This document shows, in pieces, positions 47,876 to 56,273 of a stretch of DNA of 64,000 bases; the first letter of the stretch is position 1, and the number at the start of each line of letters is the position of its first letter. Under the pieces are notes generated by a model. It searched no databases and was not told where the DNA came from. It saw only the letters and a list, made by a program, of their open reading frames with translations. The DNA is from Streptosporangium subroseum (GTDB taxonomy: Bacteria; Actinomycetota; Actinomycetes; Streptosporangiales; Streptosporangiaceae). The position numbers and the translations under genes were made by a program. The stretch is taken from assembly GCF_900188345.1 (NCBI RefSeq), contig NZ_FZOD01000008.1:1-64000 (forward strand), read 5' to 3'.

Positions 47876-48556
47876 GTGAAGATTGACAATGAGTTCACCG
47901 TCAGCGTTCCGATCGATCAGGCGTGGACGGTGCTCACCGACCTCGAGGGCATCGCCCCGTGCATGCCGGGTGCTCAGCTGACCGGGGTGGACGGCGACGT
48001 CCACTCCGGCAAGGTGAAGATCAAGGTCGGCCCCGTCGTGTCCGAGTACGCCGGAACAGTCCGGTTCGTCGAGAAGGACGACATGAATCATCGCGCCGTC
48101 ATCGACGCCAAGGGCCGTGACTCGCGGGGGGCGGGCAATGCCTCGGCGGTCATCACCGCGCAGCTCCGGGCCGACGGCACGCGTACCGTCGTCACCGTCG
48201 ACACGGACCTGAAGATCTCCGGCAGGATCGCCCAGTTCGGCAACGGAATGATCAAGGAGATCTCCGGGAAGCTGCTCGGCCAGTTCGTGGACTGCCTCGA
48301 AGGAAAGCTCGCCGCCGGTGTTCCCGAGGCTCCGGCCGCAGTTCCCGAAGCTCCGACGACAACGGCCGGTTCGCCCGGCATCACGCAGCATGTGGGCGAC
48401 GCCCAGGAGACGTCGGCACAGCCCGTCCCGGCCGCCGACGCCGCGCCCTTGGACGTGATGAGCATCGCCGGCAACTCCATCTACAAGCGTGTGCTTCCGG
48501 TTGTCGTCGCCCTGGTCATCGTCGTCGCCGTCGTCGTCTACCTCGTCGTCTCGTAA
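47876..48556 (+). CDS. coxG: CoxG, SRPBCC-domain membrane-anchored CO dehydrogenase partner
   Basis: 226 residues. Residues 1-145 form a START/SRPBCC lipid-binding fold (FTVSVPIDQAWTVLTDLEGI, then PCMPGAQL and VGPVVSEYAGTVRF). A Pro/Ala/Thr-rich linker leads to a C-terminal membrane helix (VLPVVVALVIVVAVVVYLVV). CoxG tethers CO dehydrogenase at the membrane and has been implicated in handing electrons to quinone. GTG47876 has GGGAG 5 nt upstream. Confidence 0.9.
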   Translation: MKIDNEFTVSVPIDQAWTVLTDLEGIAPCMPGAQLTGVDGDVHSGKVKIKVGPVVSEYAGTVRFVEKDDMNHRAVIDAKGRDSRGAGNASAVITAQLRADGTRTVVTVDTDLKISGRIAQFGNGMIKEISGKLLGQFVDCLEGKLAAGVPEAPAAVPEAPTTTAGSPGITQHVGDAQETSAQPVPAADAAPLDVMSIAGNSIYKRVLPVVVALVIVVAVVVYLVVS

Positions 48557-48557
48557 G

Positions 48558-49775
48558 GTGTCCCGCGATAACTCCGTCTCATCGGCGGTGCTGCCGGGTG
48601 TCGATCGCGCGGCGTTCGCCGTCGCGCTCGCGGTCCGGCTCCGGCAGCGTGGCGTGCCGGTCGGCTTCACCGCCATCGAGAACTTCGTCCGTGCGCTGGC
48701 CGTGTCTCCTCCGGACTCCCTGCCGAGGCTGTACTGGACCGCCCGTATCAACCTGGTGCGGCAACGCTCGGAGATCGACGTCTTCGACGCGGTGTTCGCG
48801 GCGGTGTTCGGCGGCGGGGCCCTGGCGCTCGATCCGCACGCGCGCCGCCGGTCGCGGACCCCCGCCGGGGACGACGACGCCTTCGCCTCCCTGCCCGCGA
48901 ACTCCACGGACCAGCAACAGGGGGACGCGCTTCCCTGGGTGACCCTTCCCCCGGTGGTCGCCGACGCGGAGGAGTCGGACAGCTCGCCGGCGGTGCCCGA
49001 ACGCCTGCCGAGTGACGTCTCCGGGCTGGCGGAGGTGCCGTTCGAACACCTCGACGATCGGGAGATGGAACTGCTCGGCACGTGGCTGCGATCCGCCGTG
49101 GCCGACTGGCCCACCCGGCGGAGCCGGCGGCTCGCGGCGAACCCCCGAGGCCGCCGCATCGCGGTGCGGGCCACCGTACAGCGATCTCGCCGGACCGGCT
49201 GGGAGCCGCTTCACCTGGTGCGGGAGCGGGCGGTCGACAAGCCGCGACGCGTTGTCATGCTGTGTGACGTCAGCCAATCCATGCAGGCACAGGCCCCGGC
49301 CTATTTTCACCTGATGCGCGCCCTGGCACTGGCCGCCGACGCGGAGGTGTTCGCCTTCGCGACGTCGCTGACCCGGCTGACCGCGGTCCTGACGCACAAG
49401 TCGGCGGCCGTCGCCATCGAGCAGGCCACCGACAAGGTCACCGACCGGTTCGGCGGAACACTGATAGCGACCAACGTGCAGGCTCTGCTCTCCTCCCACC
49501 ACGGAGGAACGGTACGGGGCGCCATCGTGATCGTCGGTTCGGACGGCTGGGACAGTGACTCGCCGGAGGCCCTGGCGGCCGCGATGGCGCGCCTGCGCCG
49601 GCGCGCGCATCGCGTGATCTGGATGAACCCGAGGGCGTCCGCCCCGGACTTCGAACCACGCGTCGCCGGCATGGCCGCCGCTCTTCCTTACTGCGACCGG
49701 CTGCTTCCGGCGGACACCTTCCGATCCCTGCACCATGTGATCACTGAGATCTCACGTGTCGGCCACCGAATCTGA
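48558..49775 (+). CDS. coxE: VWA-domain protein CoxE
   Basis: 405 residues. The N-terminal half is a helical domain with an Asp/Ser-rich variable middle (about 95-140). The C-terminal half is a von Willebrand A domain with MIDAS motif DVSQSMQAQAP, a second ligand in FGGTLIATNVQALLSS and an Asp in IVGSDGWDSDSP. It partners the MoxR ATPase CoxD in maturing the enzyme. GTG48558 begins 2 bp after the coxG stop, completing the operon. Confidence 0.88.
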   Translation: MSRDNSVSSAVLPGVDRAAFAVALAVRLRQRGVPVGFTAIENFVRALAVSPPDSLPRLYWTARINLVRQRSEIDVFDAVFAAVFGGGALALDPHARRRSRTPAGDDDAFASLPANSTDQQQGDALPWVTLPPVVADAEESDSSPAVPERLPSDVSGLAEVPFEHLDDREMELLGTWLRSAVADWPTRRSRRLAANPRGRRIAVRATVQRSRRTGWEPLHLVRERAVDKPRRVVMLCDVSQSMQAQAPAYFHLMRALALAADAEVFAFATSLTRLTAVLTHKSAAVAIEQATDKVTDRFGGTLIATNVQALLSSHHGGTVRGAIVIVGSDGWDSDSPEALAAAMARLRRRAHRVIWMNPRASAPDFEPRVAGMAAALPYCDRLLPADTFRSLHHVITEISRVGHRI

Positions 49776-49779
49776 ATTC

Positions 49780-49965
49780 TCAGAGTCTGGCCGGTTCGAG
49801 GAACGGTCCGGTCTCGGCGAAGAAGCCGTTGACCAGGCCGGGCCGATCTCTTCCCAGACACCGCCGCCACCGGCGCGTGCCCGCACCGCGACCAGGTCCG
49901 CGCCCGGGGCGGTCTCGAAATCCGATCGGCTTCGTCTTCACGTTCAGGTTCAATCAGAGCATTTC
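49780..49965 (-). pseudogene. Decayed minus-strand coding fragment
   Basis: Read with two frame changes (near 49927 and 49834), the minus strand gives a protein-like C-terminus: LNVKTKPIG, then FETAPGADLVAVRARAGGGG with VWEEIG, then PGLVNGFFAETGPFLEPARL and a stop at 49780-49782. Each shift is a single base. I cannot name the family. Flanking 49966-50097 contains no clear gene. Confidence 0.35.
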
Positions 49966-50097
49966 ACTTGCGATGAACCTCGACTGTCATGAGCATCTCC
50001 AGCACGTCAAATAACTTTTGATCTCTATTGCCCCGTAGCCAGAACGAGTGATAGTCATCTTGGAATAGGTTGATCACCAAGCGGCCGGGAGGCGGTG

Positions 50098-50385
50098 ATG
50101 ATCGTTTCCGTTCCTTGTCCGGACGGCGGCCACCCCTCCACCGACCAGCCATCCGACCGCGTCAGCACGGCGGGAGCGGGTGCCGCGGCTACGGCGGTGA
50201 ACCCCGGAGCCACCTTGGCCGAGGTGCAGGCCGCAGCGGTCCGGACCCCGAGCGTCCCGATCACCGACCCGGGTGGCACGCACAAGCTCCACCTCGTCTT
50301 CCAGACCGTTCCCGGCGGTCCCGCCGGCGGCCTCGGCAACCTCAACGGGTACGAGCTCGCCGGCCCGAGCGCTGGGGCACCGTAG
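50098..50385 (+). pseudogene. Fragment with a CBM6-like C-terminus
   Basis: A 95-codon frame from ATG50098. Residues about 55-92 (VPITDPGGTHKLHLVFQTVP then GGPAGGLGNLNGYELAGP) resemble the end of a family 6 carbohydrate-binding module, where GTHxLYLVF and a late LNxxxF pattern recur. No signal peptide or catalytic domain precedes it, and the N-terminal 50 residues look non-native. It is likely the stump of a larger secreted protein. Confidence 0.45.
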
Positions 50386-50395
50386 CGCCGGCCAA

Positions 50396-50432
50396 CGGTA
50401 GTGGGGCGCCCCACAAACGCGCCCCGCTACCG
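50396..50432 (+). terminator. Hairpin before the acylase gene
   Basis: A 13-bp stem (one G-T pair) CGGTAGTGGGGCG / CGCCCCGCTACCG with an 11-nt loop lies 11 bp after the fragment above and 60 bp before the acylase start. It could terminate upstream reading or structure the acylase leader. Confidence 0.5.
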
Positions 50433-50491
50433 CACAGATCGTGCACACCCCGCACGATCCCTTGCCCCCCAGAGCAAAGGTGGACCACCTC

Positions 50492-52735
50492 GTGAACCAC
50501 GCGCAAAACGAAGGACTGAGCCGACGCCGCATCCTGGGCGGAGCAGCCGGACTGGCCGCTGGAGCCGCGGCCGTCGCGGTGGGGCTGCCGTCCGGCGCTT
50601 CCGCCGCTTCCACGCACATCGCACCCGATCTCACCCGCCGGCGCGATCAAGCGGCGCACGTGACGATCACCCGCGATGACTGGGGCATCCCGCATGTGGT
50701 GGGCAAGACCGACGCCGATGCGGTGTTCGGGATGATCTATGCGCAGGCCGAGGACGACTTCAACCGGATCGAGACCAACTATCTGGTCAGCCTCGGCCGC
50801 CTCGCCGAGGCCGAGGGCGAGACGGCGATCTGGCAGGACCTGCGCCAGCGGCTGTTCGTCGATCCCGAGGTGCTGAAGAGGGATTACGCGAAGAGCCCGG
50901 CCTGGTTGCGCAAGCTGATGCAGGCCTGGGCGGACGGGCTGAACTATTACCTCGCGACGCACCCCGAGGTGCATCCGCGCGTGATCGATCGTTTCGAACC
51001 GTGGATGGCGCTGAGTTTCTCCGAAGGCAGCATCGGCGGCGACATCGAGCGGGTGCCGCTCACCCAGCTCGAGTCCTTCTACGGCAACCGCACGGTGCCG
51101 ATGACCGATGAGGAGCGGGGGCTGCTGTTCCGCGAGCCCAAGGGCTCGAACGGCATGTCGATCGCGCCGAGCCACACGCGGAACGGCCATGCGCTGCTCC
51201 TGATCAACCCGCACACCAGCTTCTTCTTCCGCTCCGAGCAGCACGTGACGAGCGGCGAAGGGCTCAACGTCTATGGCGCGGCCACCTGGGGGCAGTTCTT
51301 CATCTACCAGGGCTTCAACGCGAACACCGGCTGGATGCACACGTCGAGCGGCGTCGACAACGTCGACGAGTTCGCCGAGACGATCGTGACCGGGGCGAAC
51401 GGCAGCCGCTCCTACCGCTACGGCAACGCGCTGCGGCCGGTGACGACAAAAAAGATCACGTTGTCCTACAAAACCGCGGAGGGCGGGCGGGCGCGGCGCA
51501 GCTTCACCACCTTCGCCACCCACCACGGCCCGATCGTGCGCGAGGCGGACGGCAAGTGGATCGCGTTCGCGCTGATGAACAAGCCCCTCGAGGCGCTGCA
51601 GCAGAGCTTCCTGCGCACCAAGACACGGAACTACGCGGGCTACCTCGATGTGGCCGGTTTCAAGGCCAACAGCTCGAACAACACGCTGTTCGCGAGCTCG
51701 AAGGGCGAGATCGCCTTCCTGATGCCGCAGTTCATGCCGGTCCGCAACGATCGCTTCGACTATCGCAAGCCCGTCGACGGCAGTGATCCCGCGACCGACT
51801 GGCGCGGGCTGTACAGCCTCGCGAGCCTGCCGCAGGCGGTGAATCCGAAGAACGGCTGGGCGTTCAACTCGAACAACTGGCCCTGGACCGCGGCCGGCGC
51901 GGACAGCCCCAAGGCCGCCGACTATCCGCGCTACTTCGACCAGGCCGGCGAGAATCCGCGCGGGCCACAAGCGATCCGGGTGCTGAGCGCGCGGCGCGAC
52001 TTCACCCCGCAGACGCTGATCGCAGCGGCCTTCGATACCTACCTCACCGCCTTCGCCCGGCTTGTTCCGGGGCTGGTCACGGCGTGGGACAGGCTGCCCG
52101 AGGGCGACCGGCAAAAGGCGAAGCTCGCCGGCCCGATCGGCCTGCTGCGCGGCTGGGACTATCGCTGGGCCGCGGACTCGACCGCGACTTCGCTGGCTGT
52201 GTTCTGGGCCGAGGCGCTCTGGGCGCCCTTGGCCCAGGCTGCGAGGGATGCGGGCATGTCGATGTGGGACTACCTGGCCGACCGCGCCACCGATGCGCAG
52301 CGGCTCACGGCGCTCGGGGAGGCGGCGGAGCGGCTGACGCAAGATTTCGGCGGCTGGCAGGTGCCCTGGGGCGAGATCAACCGCTTCCAGCGCAACGACG
52401 GCGCGATCGTCCAGAAGTTCGACGATGCCAAGCCGAGCAGCCCGGTGCCTTTCACCTCCGCGCAATGGGGCTCCCTCGCCTCGTTCGGGGCGAGGCGCTA
52501 TCCGGGAACGAAGCGCTATTACGGCACCAGCGGCAACAGCTTCGTGGCGGTCGTGGAGTTCGGGCCGAAGGTGCGCGCCTGGGCGGTGACGGCGGGGGGC
52601 TCGAGCGGGCATCCCGACTCGCCGCACTTCAACGACCAGGCCGAACGCTACGCGAGCGGCAACCTCCGGCCCGTCTATTTCTATCCCGACGACCTCAAGG
52701 GCCACATCGAGCGGATCTACAAGCCGGGCAGGTGA
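50492..52735 (+). CDS. Tat-exported penicillin-acylase-family N-terminal-nucleophile hydrolase
   Basis: About 747 residues. The N-terminus has a twin-arginine signal (SRRRILGGAAGLAAGAAAVA, then A-x-A). The alpha chain begins VTITRDDWGIPHVVGKTDADAVFG. The autocatalytic site is expected at the Gly-Ser of KGSNGMSIAPSHTRNG, making Ser219 the beta-chain nucleophile. Family members hydrolyse penicillins, cephalosporin side chains or acyl-homoserine lactones. GTG50492 follows AAAGGTGG. Codon choice differs from neighbours (frequent TAT, GCG, GAT), suggesting acquisition, perhaps from a proteobacterium. Confidence 0.9.
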   Translation: MNHAQNEGLSRRRILGGAAGLAAGAAAVAVGLPSGASAASTHIAPDLTRRRDQAAHVTITRDDWGIPHVVGKTDADAVFGMIYAQAEDDFNRIETNYLVSLGRLAEAEGETAIWQDLRQRLFVDPEVLKRDYAKSPAWLRKLMQAWADGLNYYLATHPEVHPRVIDRFEPWMALSFSEGSIGGDIERVPLTQLESFYGNRTVPMTDEERGLLFREPKGSNGMSIAPSHTRNGHALLLINPHTSFFFRSEQHVTSGEGLNVYGAATWGQFFIYQGFNANTGWMHTSSGVDNVDEFAETIVTGANGSRSYRYGNALRPVTTKKITLSYKTAEGGRARRSFTTFATHHGPIVREADGKWIAFALMNKPLEALQQSFLRTKTRNYAGYLDVAGFKANSSNNTLFASSKGEIAFLMPQFMPVRNDRFDYRKPVDGSDPATDWRGLYSLASLPQAVNPKNGWAFNSNNWPWTAAGADSPKAADYPRYFDQAGENPRGPQAIRVLSARRDFTPQTLIAAAFDTYLTAFARLVPGLVTAWDRLPEGDRQKAKLAGPIGLLRGWDYRWAADSTATSLAVFWAEALWAPLAQAARDAGMSMWDYLADRATDAQRLTALGEAAERLTQDFGGWQVPWGEINRFQRNDGAIVQKFDDAKPSSPVPFTSAQWGSLASFGARRYPGTKRYYGTSGNSFVAVVEFGPKVRAWAVTAGGSSGHPDSPHFNDQAERYASGNLRPVYFYPDDLKGHIERIYKPGR

Positions 52736-52907
52736 TCAGCTGTCAAAAGGGAGCCCATCGGCGAGGCGCTCCTCGAAAGCAGCCGTCTTGAGCTGGACAT
52801 CATCGATCCATTCGTGACCGGGACCGAGGGTTGCTGGACGCCGCGCGGTCGGGCCGGTCGCCTCAGAGCGACCTGATCAACTCCTCCATGAACGTGCGCG
52901 GAGCGGC

Positions 52908-53864
52908 TCAGCTCCAGAGGGTGACGTGGATGGAGGGGCGGAATCGGCCGACGTTGACGCCCGGGCCGCGCAGCATGGCCTGCGTGGCCCGCGGATTGGT
53001 GACGAACCGGACGAGCTCAGCGGCTACTGACGACGCGTCGCCTTCGGCGAGGGTCAACGTGGCCCACACCCCGTCGAGCCGGAGGGTCTTCCCCGCGAGG
53101 CGGACGAGGCGGCCGTTGGCCAGGTCCTGCGCCACCGCGAAGGAGACCGTCGGCGCCACACCGCTGTTCCGCTTGACCTCCTCTAACGCCGCGGCGTGGC
53201 TCTGGAAGATCTGCTGGTGCTCCTCGGGGACGTTGACGCGACGCAGGAGCGCGGGAATCACGCCGATGTTCGCCGCCACCGACGGGCCGAGCAGCCACGT
53301 CTCCTCACGCAGTTGGTGGGTGCCGGCATCGAGCTTGGCGAGCGGGTGGTCCGGGCCGGATACGACGATCACCTGGTAGTTGAGGAACGGCCGGCACTCC
53401 AGCGACTCGTCCGGGTTTCCCCTCTGGGGCCCGATCGCCACATCCACCGCCCGGGAGTGCAGCAGGGCGCTGAACTGCCGGGGGTCGTGCACGCTCAGCT
53501 CCACGTCGAGGTCGGCGGCTCTGCCGGCGAACAGCCCGATCAGGCCGGGGGCCGCGTGCTCGGCGAACAGGCTCGACGCGGCGACACGCAGCAGCCGCCG
53601 GCCGCGGCTCGCCTGGCTCACCTCGACGATCGTGCGCTCCTGCAAGCTGAGCATCTCCGCCGCACGGCTCGCGAGCCGCAACCCTCCGGGGGTGAAGGCA
53701 AGCCCGGACGCGGTCCGCGTGAACAGCCGATCGTCGAACTCCTTGCGCAGCTGACCGATGTGCAACGAGACCGCGGCCTCCGACACGCCGAGCTCTACCG
53801 CCGCCTCCTTGACCGAGCCAAGCCGCACCACGGCGACAAACGCGCGGAGCTGGGTCGGGGTCAC
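52908..53864 (-). CDS. LysR-family transcriptional regulator, possible CO dehydrogenase regulator (CutR-like)
   Basis: 318 residues. The N-terminal winged helix reads QLRAFVAVVRLGSVKEAAVE, LGVSEAAVSLHIGQLRKEF and FTRTASGLAFTPGGLRL. The rest is a periplasmic-binding-type sensor. LysR regulators such as CutR activate CO dehydrogenase genes in mycobacteria, and none is found upstream of coxM here. The gene sits 3.1 kb after coxE, separated only by the acylase gene and remnants, so it may be the cox activator. That link is inference. Confidence 0.85.
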   Translation of the reverse strand: MTPTQLRAFVAVVRLGSVKEAAVELGVSEAAVSLHIGQLRKEFDDRLFTRTASGLAFTPGGLRLASRAAEMLSLQERTIVEVSQASRGRRLLRVAASSLFAEHAAPGLIGLFAGRAADLDVELSVHDPRQFSALLHSRAVDVAIGPQRGNPDESLECRPFLNYQVIVVSGPDHPLAKLDAGTHQLREETWLLGPSVAANIGVIPALLRRVNVPEEHQQIFQSHAAALEEVKRNSGVAPTVSFAVAQDLANGRLVRLAGKTLRLDGVWATLTLAEGDASSVAAELVRFVTNPRATQAMLRGPGVNVGRFRPSIHVTLWS

Positions 53865-53866
53865 GC

Positions 53867-54262
53867 GTGGAACGCTACTGCACCGATCTCTCCATCAGTA
53901 GTGGCAGCGTCGAGAAGAACGATCAGTACGTCTCCGTGGGCACCGGCTCGGGTATGGAGATGTCGCCCTGTACGGCCATGGTGGGCGATGTCTTCGACCT
54001 GCTCGGGCGGGTCAGAGGGCTCAGCTCGGTCCGTTCGGACATACACGGCCAGCTGTACAACACCGACGCGGAGGTCAACGTCTCCCAGCCCTTCATCTGC
54101 TCGAACGTCTCCCCGTCGAACGACGGCGCGATCGTCACGTGCGGCCCGTTCACCGCCACGACTCCGCAGATCTCGGACAGGCACAACGTCCGCCAGCGGT
54201 GGCGGAAGTCGGGCACGGCCACTTTCAACGGCGGCTCGGAGAGCCCCTGGATCATCTGGTAA
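53867..54262 (+). CDS. Hypothetical protein, probably the truncated end of a secreted protein
   Basis: 131 codons with strongly actinobacterial codon use, four cysteines and extracellular-looking composition (DQYVSVGTGSG, ending NGGSESPWIIW), yet no signal peptide. The first in-frame start, GTG53867, is only 2 bp from the start of the divergent LysR gene and has no ribosome site. I take it as a 5'-truncated gene brought against the LysR start. Confidence 0.45.
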   Translation: MERYCTDLSISSGSVEKNDQYVSVGTGSGMEMSPCTAMVGDVFDLLGRVRGLSSVRSDIHGQLYNTDAEVNVSQPFICSNVSPSNDGAIVTCGPFTATTPQISDRHNVRQRWRKSGTATFNGGSESPWIIW

Positions 54263-54279
54263 CCGTCGTCGACGTCCGC

Positions 54280-54311
54280 GTGGAGCCCCCGGCCCGGTCC
54301 GGGGGCTCCAC
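54280..54311. terminator. Strong bidirectional terminator
   Basis: A 13-bp perfect stem GTGGAGCCCCCGG / CCGGGGGCTCCAC with a 6-nt loop separates the converging genes ending at 54262 and 54324. Confidence 0.8.
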
Positions 54312-54323
54312 GGAACACGAGGG

Positions 54324-55583
54324 TCAGTCCCGCGGGCGCTCGCCGAGGCGGTCGACCCAGCCGGTGTCCTGGTAGGCCACCCGCGTCAACGGGGAGGACT
54401 CCCCCTCCTTCGTGGTCGAGTACTCCAGGAGTTTCGCGCTCTCCTCATCGAAGATCAGGCGGAACTCGAACGAGTCCCCGTCGGAGGTGAAACGCGAGGT
54501 GAGGGCAACCCCTGTACGCCCCAACGCATCGGTGACCTCTCCCTGTGACGTGATGCCCGGCTGCTCGGCCAGCACCTTGAACAGGGCGGACCGGGTGCCG
54601 GGGGTGAGCGGCGCCCGCAGCAGATCCAGGCTGGTCTGCGGCAGGTATCCGGCGAAGTCGACCCGGTCCTTGGCGCTGCTCTTGCCGTACAGGCTCCGCA
54701 GCTGTCGCTCCAGGCCCTCCTTGTCGGTCGGCAGACCGGCCAGACTCTGGATGGTCAGGGTCGGGTTGTCGATCGACAGGATCAGCGGGAGGTCGAGGTC
54801 GCCGGTCGACGGCTTGTCCTCCCGTAGAACGGGGGAACCCGCCTTCTTCCACTTCTCCCTGTCCTCCGGGGACCCAAACGTGATCTTCACGTCCTGGTTG
54901 CCGACCGTACGGTTGGAGTCGCCCTTCTTCCGCGCGTGCCACGAGTCCTCGGTGTAGGCGGCGGTCGCCGCGTACGACACCTTCGGAGGCGAGGCCTTGA
55001 GCTCGCCGATCTTCTTCTCCATCTCCTTGTTCGCGGCCTCCAGCTCCGCCGGCTTGCCCTTCAGCTCCCTCTTTCTGGCCTCCCACTCCTTCACCAGGGT
55101 CTTCACCCTGGCCGTGTACTTCGCCTCGTCCACGGTGACCTTCTGGATGACGCGTTCGCGGGTGTACCAGTAGCGGCCCGACTCGGCCGGTTCGCGTGCT
55201 GCGGTCACGGCCGCCGCGAGCAGGAAGGATCGGGCGTCCACCGTCTGCGGCCCCTGGGAATCCTGCGAACCCCGGGTGGCCGCCGCGGTGGTGGGCGCGC
55301 CGGGTGTGGCGTCTCCGGAGACGAGGCCGGGGACGACGATCACGGCGGCGGCGATTCCCGCGGCGGCCGTGGCCGCGGTGATCAGGAACGGGAGGCGGGG
55401 CATCGTGAGTCTCCGGGAGCGCTGAGGGGAACGGGGGGTCTGGAAGGCGCGGGCAAGGTCGTCCGAGCGGCGGCGCAGGTAGGCGTCCTCGGTCAACTCG
55501 TCCAGTTCCCCGGGCTTGAGCTGGGCGAACACGCGGTCGGTCATGTCGTCTTCCTTGCGGGATCGGGGGGTCGGGTACGTCAT
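54324..55583 (-). CDS. CU044_5270 family protein (membrane-anchored, sigma-associated)
   Basis: 419 residues. The N-terminal 75 residues are cytoplasmic (LKPGELDELTEDAYLRRRSD), followed by one membrane helix (LPFLITAATAAAGIAAAVIV), a Thr/Ser/Gly-rich stretch and a large extracytoplasmic domain with a Lys/Glu-rich coiled coil near residues 165-200. This is the CU044_5270 pattern: proteins encoded directly after an ECF sigma gene, probably acting as its membrane-bound regulator. ATG55583 overlaps the sigma stop (TGATG) and follows GAGGAGG. An in-frame ATG at 55544 is an alternative. Confidence 0.85.
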   Translation of the reverse strand: MTYPTPRSRKEDDMTDRVFAQLKPGELDELTEDAYLRRRSDDLARAFQTPRSPQRSRRLTMPRLPFLITAATAAAGIAAAVIVVPGLVSGDATPGAPTTAAATRGSQDSQGPQTVDARSFLLAAAVTAAREPAESGRYWYTRERVIQKVTVDEAKYTARVKTLVKEWEARKRELKGKPAELEAANKEMEKKIGELKASPPKVSYAATAAYTEDSWHARKKGDSNRTVGNQDVKITFGSPEDREKWKKAGSPVLREDKPSTGDLDLPLILSIDNPTLTIQSLAGLPTDKEGLERQLRSLYGKSSAKDRVDFAGYLPQTSLDLLRAPLTPGTRSALFKVLAEQPGITSQGEVTDALGRTGVALTSRFTSDGDSFEFRLIFDEESAKLLEYSTTKEGESSPLTRVAYQDTGWVDRLGERPRD

Positions 55584-56170
55584 CAGGCCTCCTCGGTGAG
55601 CCGTGCGCGGGCCGGGCGCGGGTGGGGCCGCGCGACTCTCGCCTCCGCGCCCAGTGCTCTGTCCAGGCGCTTGCGAGCCCGGTGGAGCCTGACGTTGTAC
55701 GTACGGGCCGAGCAGCCCATGACGGTCGCGGCCTGGTCGGGCGGCAGCCCGTGCCAGGTGGCGAGTGCCATCGCCTCCACGTCCTGCTCCGGCAGGGTGG
55801 CCAGCGCGGCGAGCGCGGTCTCGCGGTCCACGACGTGCTCGGCGATGTCCAGGATCAGGTGGTCCTGGGAGGTGCTGAGCGCCGCGATCCGGTCGACCAG
55901 CCTCTGCCGCCGGTGACGCGAGTCCCACTGTTTGGCCAGCAGGTTCCGCGCCACGCCGAGCAGCCACGGCAGCGCCGGATCGGGCAGCTCGTCGAGCCGC
56001 CGCCAGGCGATCAGGAAGGTCTCGCTGGACACGTCTTCCGCCATGCCGTGCTCGGTGCGCAGCAGGGCGTAGCCCAGCACGCTCCGGTAGTGCCGGTCGT
56101 AGAGGTTGGTGAATCGTTCTTCGGGATCGTCCACGCCCAGTAGTCCCTCCCGGACGGCTCCGATTACCAC
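55583..56170 (-). CDS. ECF-subfamily RNA polymerase sigma factor
   Basis: 195 residues. Region 2: RFTNLYDRHYRSVLGYALLR, AEDVSSETFLIAWRRLDELP and WLLGVARNLLAKQWDS. Region 4: LATLPEQDVEAMALATWHGL and PPDQAATVMGCSARTYNVRL. It is followed, with overlapping stop/start, by the CU044_5270 gene that likely controls it. The signal is unknown. GTG56170 is taken as start. Confidence 0.92.
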   Translation of the reverse strand: MVIGAVREGLLGVDDPEERFTNLYDRHYRSVLGYALLRTEHGMAEDVSSETFLIAWRRLDELPDPALPWLLGVARNLLAKQWDSRHRRQRLVDRIAALSTSQDHLILDIAEHVVDRETALAALATLPEQDVEAMALATWHGLPPDQAATVMGCSARTYNVRLHRARKRLDRALGAEARVARPHPRPARARLTEEA

Positions 56171-56175
56171 CCACC

Positions 56176-56222
56176 TTAGAAATATCTAAAAAAGGACAAT
56201 AAGGGACAATTAGCAGTCGGCC
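56176..56222 (-). promoter_or_regulatory. AT-rich promoter region of the ECF sigma operon
   Basis: Just upstream of the sigma start lies TTAGA-AATA-TCTAA (56176-56189), an inverted repeat, then two direct copies of GGACAAT (minus strand ATTGTCC) at about 56194 and 56205. TTGTCC and TTAGAT at 15-18 bp spacing could form the promoter. Strikingly AT-rich for this genome. Confidence 0.45.
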
Positions 56223-56273
56223 TCGGGGTCTGCCGCGAGGCCGATGCCCGCCGTCCGTACGCGGCCGTCCAGG

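Noticed and set aside
50342..52705. A 787-codon minus-strand frame opposite the acylase
   Set aside because: Antisense shadow of a gene with clear acylase motifs; its composition (Arg, Gly, Val, His runs) is typical of non-coding frames.
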